Shown piece by piece: positions 57,701 through 64,000 of a DNA stretch of 64,000 bases. Source of the DNA: Amoebophrya sp. A120 (Eukaryota; Sar; Dinophyceae; Syndiniales; Amoebophryaceae); the NCBI GenBank assembly GCA_905178155.1, contig CAJINV010000004.1, forward strand, positions 7,096,358 to 7,160,357. The letters are read 5' to 3'. Made by a program: the position numbers and the translations under genes. A model generated the notes under the pieces. It saw only the letters and a program-made list of their open reading frames with translations, did no database searches and was not told the DNA's origin. Numbering within the stretch: position 1 is the first letter of the stretch; every line of letters begins with the position of its first letter.

Positions 57701-60700
57701 CTCAGTATATCCTGCTGATTGGAGCATGACAAATTGCAAAGCACGATTGAAAAATGCTTCTCATGGGGCTCCGCATGAGAAACAATTTCAGCATGCAGAT
57801 TTACAATACAATTATGGTGTGGGGACGTTTTTACATAGGATAAGCAAACCGCGGTAGTCGTCCAACCGCATGGCGGCGCCGACCTTGCTGTCGAAATCGT
57901 CCACCTGCATGAAATTCCGGTCTTCCAGAAGCAGCATTTTGAACATCTTTTCCGGCTCCATGTCCGTGTATCCGAGTTCCTTGCACTTCTGATTCCACTC
58001 GTGCAGTTCCACCCGCCCCGACTGGTTCAGGTCAAAGTGACAGATCCACGCCTCGAGGAGGGAGCCTGTGGGTTTATTTGGAGAATAAAGTTGTAGTCCT
58101 CCATGCGTTCTTTTGGATGTTGTCATGCGAAATAACTCCATTTGAAGGAAAAGGGACAAATGGAAAACTTGCTGTTGCAACCCAGAATCTGAATCATACC
58201 ACCAGCGAACTACAAACAGACATGTTTTTCGATAAAACAGGATATTGTTCTCCGCACCTTTTTTCTCGATGCAGCATCTGCGGAAATTGACGATAGCGTT
58301 AAATGTGGGCTCGTCGAGTTCTTTCAGGTATCAAATGCAAAAGTGCCTGGGTCTCGAAGATTCTGAGACTTGTCATGCACATTTTGCATGAACCACGATG
58401 TCTGTGATGCATGCCCTAGCATCCCAGGTTTTTTGAGGGATTCTCAATGCCTAATCCGCATGATAGATGCCCTCTCCGCGTAGCAAAAAACAGACTCCTT
58501 TTGCTGCTCATGCAACACAAATTTTTTAGACATCCAAATGCAGCATCACAATTTACATTGTTCCAGACCAAGACATATTTGCATTTGATATCAGGGAGAT
58601 AACACCACTTCTATCGTCGTCCATCTCCAGGAAGGTTCCTTTCACGTTACCTGGAGAAGTTGTTCGCTTTGTATGTTCGAAGAGATGATTGAGAGACGAA
58701 CGGGCGTATGTGTAAGTTGTACCTGGTCCGTGCCTCATGCTCATCATCTTTCGCACAAACACAAATTTTTCCCAAACTCTGTTTTTCATCGGATGACGGA
58801 AAAATGCAACAGCAATGAAAATCAAATCCCTCAGTACCATGAAACCCGCATTCTCTGCAAGCGGCGCAGAACTCTGTGAACGACAACTTCTTCGTTGCGT
58901 CGCAGCCCAAACCCTTTCTCCAAGCGCGCCACAAGTTGCCGTATTTTCGCTTCAGCAAGGCCTTAAAGTCGTGCACTGTGTAGGCCGACATAGTCTTCAC
59001 CAAGTGCCGACCCTGCTCGTGCGCCAGCTCCTCGCGGGCACGGACGGTCTGTTGATTTGATTTTTTGTTAATCAGAACATTTTATCATTTGTCTTGCGCG
59101 ATTGACAGCGTCACGCAGAAGTAAAATTTCCACGCGGAAGTCAGAAAAACAAAAACAACCTTACTATACCATGAGCCTTCTGTAGTCCGCCGACGTTTCC
59201 GTCAATGCGAGCATTTGGTCGTCCCCTCGGCGCAGCGCCAGCGCTGCCACGGGGTCAAACTCGTCGATCGACAAAGTTTTTTTGAAAGGCGCAAGCAAGA
59301 AGGGCCACACCTGCTCCGGGTCCCCCTGGTACTGCAACTTCTTGATGCGGGTGACAAACTGGTGTTTTTCCACTTGTTGCGTGTTGTGCGGGTCCAGGAC
59401 GCGCCAGGCGGCGAGCGTGTTCTTCGCCAGATTTGCGATGCTGTGAGATGCAGATGGATCGATTCGGCGAAGATCGATGTGTTGTTTTATGGTGCGTTTA
59501 TTTGATGTTAAGTGTTACAACATCTCGACCAGCAGCACATCAGCGACAAATTCAGCTTCACTTACAATCAAGTAGGTCAGTTCTACCACAACCGCTAGGG
59601 TCTTTAAATGCGTTCAGGATCTTAAATATTTTTTTTCATACATGGGATCCGCCCAAAGCGCCGCGCCTCCGACCGGGGTCGCCACGTTGGCCGCACAGCC
59701 CGCCGCCATGATCTGAGCCAGGGTCTTGCCGCTTTTCAAATTTAACACCGAGAACGCCGCATCTTTTTCGAAAATGCGACTGCACTCTTAGCCTGGGGCC
59801 CCTACCTTGTGGCCCGAACACCTGGACCACCAGCGGCCAGGCCCCGAGACTTCCGGCCGCCGCGGGAGCGGCGGCCGCGCGCCCACGACCGCTCGCGCCG
59901 CTCGGAATTCCGGCCTGGCGCCGCCCGCGCCGCTCGGGGCGCTTCCGGCCGCTCGGGCCCTTGCCGGCGCTCCGGGCCGCTGCCGGGAGCGGGACGGGCT
60001 CGAGCGGCGCAGCGAGCGGCCCGGGCGGCTGCGCCGCTCGGACCGCCCGGGCCGCTCGCGCCTCTTCGCTGCGTTCGCGGCGCCCCGGTGCGCTCGGTGG
60101 AGCGGAAGGCTTCCAGGGGCGCGAGCGGCACCGCCCTGCGCCCCGGCGCGGGGGCGGCCGAGCGGCCCGGACGGCTGCGCGACGGCTTCGGTCGCGCGAC
60201 AGTTTTTTTTTTTTTGCTGCTACACATTAATTTGAAAAAACGAACGCGATTTTCTTCGATCTCGCTCTCCTGCCATTTTGCGAATCCGAAAAAACGAACC
60301 GACGAGCGCGCGCGCCCCACCATCTTTGTCCCCCATGTGAGCCAGACTAGAATGATCTTGCGTCACTGGAATGCGGTTAGCCATGCAAAACCAAATGTAA
60401 GCTTTCATTTTGCGAACGCATTTAAAGCGCCGAGCGGTTGTGGTAAACTGACCTACATAATTACAAGAATCAGACAACCAATCGAAAAAAAATCCTTTTT
60501 ACTCCTCGTAAAACTGCTTCAGAGTTTGCGCTGCCATGGGGTGGACCTCTTCCAGGTGCACGGTTCCGACCTGTTTCGTGTCCAGTTCTGCCCAAATTGA
60601 CTTGATATCTCCACCAATTCCGTGCTGCCGGCAGGCGTTACAGAACTCGTTGAAGTGCAGGGCGCCACCGTAGCTGAAGCCGTACCGCCAGCCCGCGCAG

Positions 60701-62336
60701 ACCGACCCAAACTTTTGCCGCAGCATGGTTCGGAACGCCTTCTTGTGTTCGGTGGAGGTCACGGGGGACTGTGACCTCCTGCGCGTTGGCGTTGGGGCAC
60801 GGGACGCTTGCGGCGACCCCGGGGGCGGAGAACGCGCTTCGGCGACCTGGGTGATGAAACACACAAAATTCTTTCATGATTTTTATTTGGCAAACTGGTA
60901 TGTACGTAAATGCAAACCGATTCTGTACTAGTACGTGTGAGTACTTTTGAAAGAAAGAAATCGAAGTGAAAAATGCAAAGCATTCAGCATTTTCATCATT
61001 CAACAAAGGCTCAAAAATTTTTCATACCAGTTCCCGCGTCAACTTGCCCATTTCCAGCTTCCTTCTTGCGGAGAACGTGACGTGGTTTAGGGTAGAGTTT
61101 TCCCGCCTTGACTGCAGGTGCACGCTGGGGTCCTGGTAGTAGGTAAACGGACTCTTGTTGACGGCCCCCACGGAGGGTGACCGGTCGTAGGACTGGTGCA
61201 CAAAACCCTCTGCCCCCATGACCGTGTGGTTATTGTTGTTTGTGCCCATGATCTTGCCCACGTTTACCAACTTCGGGAGAACGGGCATACTGTGCGAGAA
61301 GGGGTCGGACCTGATGAAGGAAGGAAAGATTCATAAAAACCGTAAGTAAGATAAGAAAATTTTTTTTCCATGGCATGCGCCAATGACAGAGAAACACATC
61401 AGAATTATCAGTCACCAAGGTTGAGATTTTTCCTCCTCGTTCTTCCTTACGAATGCAAAAGTAAAATTGTGGTCATGGTGAAAGTCACACCAAAATATTC
61501 AATTCAGTACGTCTTTGTCGCCGGGACGCTTCCGACGGACTCATCCGGGTAGGGGTGGATGCTAAAGGGGCTGGCCGCCGCTTGTCGATGCGAGGAAGCG
61601 TAGCCCGATGGGGAATAACTGTTGTCGGACATTCGGCTTCTGCTTTGACTCCGGTGGTTCTGCGACCTTGTGTGCCTCAGGTTCGCCGCACGGCCCCGGG
61701 CTTTGTGGTACTTGTCCAGGGAACCGGGCCGTTTCACAGGTCGCGGCTTCTAATGTGTGGGTTATTGGAAAATCTAAATTTGATCTCTATGTGAAAAAAG
61801 TGTTGTGGCTAGGTTTGATGTGCCTCAAAATCAAATGGCCATCAAAGGAGGGATTGCTTCTAAGACTAAGGCTAAGCAGGGGTTCTGTCGTGATGATTGA
61901 GGCTGAAAACGCAGAATACAATAGATTTCTGTACTGAAGTGAACTGCAGCAGAACAATAGTGCTTTGTTCTAAACAAGAGCTGGTTGACATCACGATGCT
62001 GCTGGTGGCAACACCCAAGGTTTTATGGAACGAAAGACCGACTCAGACTATCCCAGGGTAACTGCCCAGTTGGCGCGTCAGTACTTGCAAGCCACAATCG
62101 CAATGCAAGTCTCTGTCTAAGTGTAAGTTCCAGAATAACAGCTCGTCTAGGTCTTAAATTTTAATTTTGGAATTCACATACCAGAGATGAACAAACAAAC
62201 AAAACTTCCATACCCCCATGTATTGGCTTTCCACATCCCGTATCATCCTGAGCCTCTTGTATGCTCCCTCGTTTTTCAGAAGCTGCTGGAACTGCCGCTC
62301 ATGCAGCGCCCGGTAGTGCATACTCGAGCTCGACAT
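51798..62336 (-). CDS. giant EF-hand repeat protein with Ala/Glu-rich tail
   Basis: Nineteen exons give 5,433 nt, about 1,810 residues: 62336-62214, 61749-61511, 61310-61028, 60846-60503, 59785-59642, 59440-59170, 59048-58838, 58650-58591, 58328-58258, 58065-57843, 57562-57502, 57179-57073, 56854-56571, 56383-56241, 56099-55677, 55016-54771, 54516-54156, 53870-53254 and 53039-51798. The start is the ATG of MSSSSMHYRALHE. After about 250 basic, disordered residues comes a repeating unit: a helix with RKYGxxxxAWRxGLD, a calcium-loop, F/W-x-EFxxAxRxLGYxGN, then a second weak EF-like half. Good 12-residue loops include DDDRSGVISLKE, DLNQSGRVELHE, DEDKSANISLGE, DEDRSGRLELEE, DSDGNGRLSFNE and DTDGNGRLSYNE. 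The last 260 residues are almost only Ala, Glu, Pro and Val. Calcium-responsive scaffolding is a reasonable inference; I recognise no named orthologue. Confidence 0.85.
54517..54770. mobile_element. introner, family H, EF-hand gene
   Basis: It is 254 bp with inverted ends sharing ATCTCAARCGTYACAATAGA and an exact 5-bp flanking repeat TCAAA (54512-54516 and 54771-54775). Removal joins VSKIIGFE to AKSQDGFKF. Confidence 0.88.
57180..57501. mobile_element. introner, family I, EF-hand gene
   Basis: It is 322 bp with inverted ends built from AAAAGGAAAAATCCCCCCTC, and an exact 5-bp flanking repeat TGGTA (57175-57179 and 57502-57506). Removal joins ENSPAT to SPRKGPMEM. Confidence 0.88.
57563..57842. 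mobile_element. introner, family F, EF-hand gene
   Basis: It is 280 bp with inverted ends TATCCTATGYAAAAACGTCC and an exact 5-bp flanking repeat AGCAA (57558-57562 and 57843-57847). Removal joins DYRGLLD to PSKDQVAEE. It has the same length as the family F copy at 13556. Confidence 0.88.
58329..58590. mobile_element. introner, family A, inside an EF-hand loop
   Basis: It is 262 bp with an exact 5-bp flanking repeat TCAGG (58324-58328 and 58591-58595). Removal rebuilds the calcium loop DDDRSGVISLKE, whose last two residues lie on the other side of the element. Confidence 0.9.
59786..60502 (-). other. intron of the EF-hand gene holding a GC-rich block
   Basis: The frame requires an intron here that can be read either as GTAAAA...AAGA or, shifted one base, TAAAAA...AGAG, so it is not GT-AG in either reading. 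From about 59800 to 60200 it contains a very GC-rich block made of imperfect GCCGCTCGG-type repeats, followed by a run of 13 T near 60201. Confidence 0.65.
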
Positions 62337-63189
62337 GTTTTGTTTTCCTTTGCAGACCGTACTATAAGTGCCTAGTGTACTAAATCAATACCCACAAAAA
62401 ACAACAAAAGCACGACCTAGTAGCAGTTGTAGAAGACGAGGGGAAAAATGATCGAATAGTTGATGAAGTGGAGCTTTATCTTTTTACGCACTTCTTGCAC
62501 TAACACGACCTCACCGAACGGAGGTGCGTTTGTTGCTGTGCTCCTTCTAGCTTGCTGTGGTAAAAGCATGGATAACGTCGATTTTGTGTTGGTGTTTTTC
62601 TTTTGACTATACAAGCCTAGTATTCTTTCACACGAAGCTCACGATTATGGTGGTACAGTACTAATTATTGGCGTTGGCCCACACCCACACGTCGACGAAA
62701 AATAATAGGGATAGGCTTTTTTGCTTCTTATTTCTTCCTCTACTCCGACGTAGCTTCGACGAACGATGAGCACGTATAAAATTTTTCGCACGAAGGACAA
62801 CCAGCACGAAATAACAGCACAAATTATACGTTTGAGTTTGTCTTTTCAGGACGAGAGACGAGGAAAAGAGCCGCTTGCCAAGGAAGGCGACGATCACGCT
62901 CAAGTAGTGAAAGTAATACCAAAGGAGCCGTCATTTCAATCGGTCGTGCGTTTTTGTGTCAGTGTATAGCGTTTTTATTATACAACCAATTACACAGCGA
63001 CAGCTGCAACAGTCTCACGCTCACGGACGAAGAACAACACCCATGTGCGGAGAACACTACTTATTCACGTTTACTTCTCAGCGACGACAACGAGTTGCGA
63101 CTGTGGGCGCCACGCTCAATAAAGGTGACTTCTTTCGTCGTGCGCATGATACTCCGAGGAGTCCCCTCTCTTTGTTTGTCGCCAGTTAC
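62337..63189. other. stretch upstream of the EF-hand gene, no gene seen
   Basis: This AT-rich to balanced sequence probably holds the promoter and 5' UTR of the EF-hand gene. No recognisable coding region is seen on either strand. Confidence 0.5.
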
Positions 63190-63650
63190 ATGAAATGGGG
63201 TCCAGAGGAGCAGCGCGAACAGTTTTGCGCGCGCGCGCGATTTGGCGCGATTAGCGCCTGCGTACGCGCGGCGATTACGCTTTTCAGGCGCGCGCGCCGC
63301 GAAAGGTGTGTGCGCGCCGCGAAAGGTGTGCGCGCGCCGCGAAAGGTGTGCGCGGGCTGCGTGCGAAAGGTGTGTCTCCGCGCGCCGCGAAGGGTGTGCG
63401 CGCCCGCCCTGCGCGCAGAAGGTCGGGCCCGCGCGCGCGGGCACAAACGATTCGGCCGAAAGGCGCGCGCGCGTGCGCACGCGCGCGAAAGGTCCGGCCC
63501 CCCCGCGAGCGCGCAAAAGGCTCGGCCCGCGCGCGCTTGGGATGCAGATGCGAAAACGTTCGTCGCCAGACCCGGAGGGACCACACTTGCCTCTTGCCGA
63601 CCGGCGCCGGTCCGGCGACCGCGAGCGCGCTCCTTTCATCCTTCACCAGG
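63190..63650. repeat. GC-rich island with a 20-bp tandem repeat
   Basis: The unit GAAAGGTGTGCGCGCGCCGC occurs three times head to tail from 63301, followed by two degenerate copies to about 63408. Alternating CG/GC runs (near 63226-63240 and 63467-63487) follow. Open frames across it are products of composition. Confidence 0.75.
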
Positions 63651-64000
63651 AGGAGCAATGCGCTCGGTATCGGTACGGGGAGCGGAGCCGTTCTGTGCCG
63701 TAAACGTGCAGGCTGTAAGTGCAGAAAATTTCATTACAGATGTGCTAGCTGTAGCACTTCGCACGAAAGAACTCGCCTCTCCACAATCCTATTTTTGATA
63801 CATAAGCAAGAGTGAATGAATGATTTACCCAGAAGATCAGCACGTCATCATAACACATCAGCGCGTGTCGCTCTTGTTTTCCGTTTGATTTCATCTTTCA
63901 CGATCACGAGCCAAAATGCGTTCCAACGCGAATCTTTACAAAACGACCCTGATGTATGATTTTTACAAACCTAGTATGGGTATGATTCATAGAACAAACT
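63651..64000. other. right-edge stretch, no gene seen
   Basis: About 350 bp with no recognised feature up to the window end. Confidence 0.5.

Noticed and set aside
30-58590. Reading the repeated GTCTGGGTCTGG segments as coding (peptides such as KCKNVWVWK)
   Set aside because: The same peptide appears at the end of many unrelated frames because the family A terminal repeat is translated; it is intron sequence.
63061-63798. Open frames across the right-hand GC-rich island
   Set aside because: They translate a minisatellite and CG-alternating DNA; all frames are open there.
1-64000. CRISPR array or bacterial operon
   Set aside because: The repeated units are inverted-ended introns at irregular spacing inside eukaryotic genes; there are no regular spacers or cas-like genes.
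1-64000. tRNA, rRNA or transposase genes
   Set aside because: I looked for T-loop/anticodon patterns and transposase motifs without finding any I could support; a covariance-model search would be decisive.

Overview
This is nuclear DNA of a eukaryote. Almost everything that can be read is coded on the minus strand: eleven genes in one head-to-tail array (1-64000), nearly all split by many short introns. The alveolate-type profilin, the one-way gene order and, above all, dozens of terminal-inverted-repeat 'introner' introns point to a dinoflagellate-like alveolate. My best guess is a parasitic syndinian of the Amoebophrya type, where such introners are known. The organism is an inference; the gene structures are read directly from the sequence.

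Layout, left to right (all genes minus strand, so each starts at its high coordinate): an unidentified acidic protein running off the left edge (1-2052); a DUF2009/UPF0652-like protein (3298-6327); a small membrane protein (7744-8896); a Mei2-like RNA-binding protein (13247-17813); cytosolic leucyl-tRNA synthetase (20983-28238); profilin (31550-33601); a TraB-domain protein (34514-36740); an ETHE1-type persulfide dioxygenase (37376-38919); an 877-residue coiled-coil protein (42165-48275); ribosomal protein eL28 (49139-49615); and a giant EF-hand repeat protein of about 1,810 residues with an Ala/Glu-rich tail (51798-62336). The neighbours do not form a pathway; they look like ordinary housekeeping and cytoskeletal genes sharing a transcription direction.

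The remarkable layer is the introns. I found 37 elements of 143-441 bp in about ten families. Each family has its own inverted terminal repeat, yet almost every element begins TAT, ends ATA, and sits between 5-bp direct repeats (31 of 37 pairs are exact). Thirty-six lie within genes. Removing each element plus one copy of the 5-bp repeat restores the reading frame and family-conserved protein sequence: the HIGH-motif region of LeuRS, the RRM of the Mei2-like protein, profilin, ETHE1 and EF-hand loops. With that bookkeeping the complete coding lengths I could total are multiples of three. Nearly all of these introns cannot be cut in a GT-AG register. The other introns mostly start GTAT or GTAC and often carry the same internal motifs, so they look like older, decayed introners.

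A second unusual layer is a set of very GC-rich islands (about 19.80-20.64, 29.10-30.77, 39.52-41.06, 59.80-60.20 and 63.19-63.65 kb) in AT-richer surroundings. The first is bounded by 28-bp inverted repeats and by identical 52-bp direct repeats, so it looks like a distinct inserted element. No tRNA, rRNA, CRISPR array or transposase gene was recognised.
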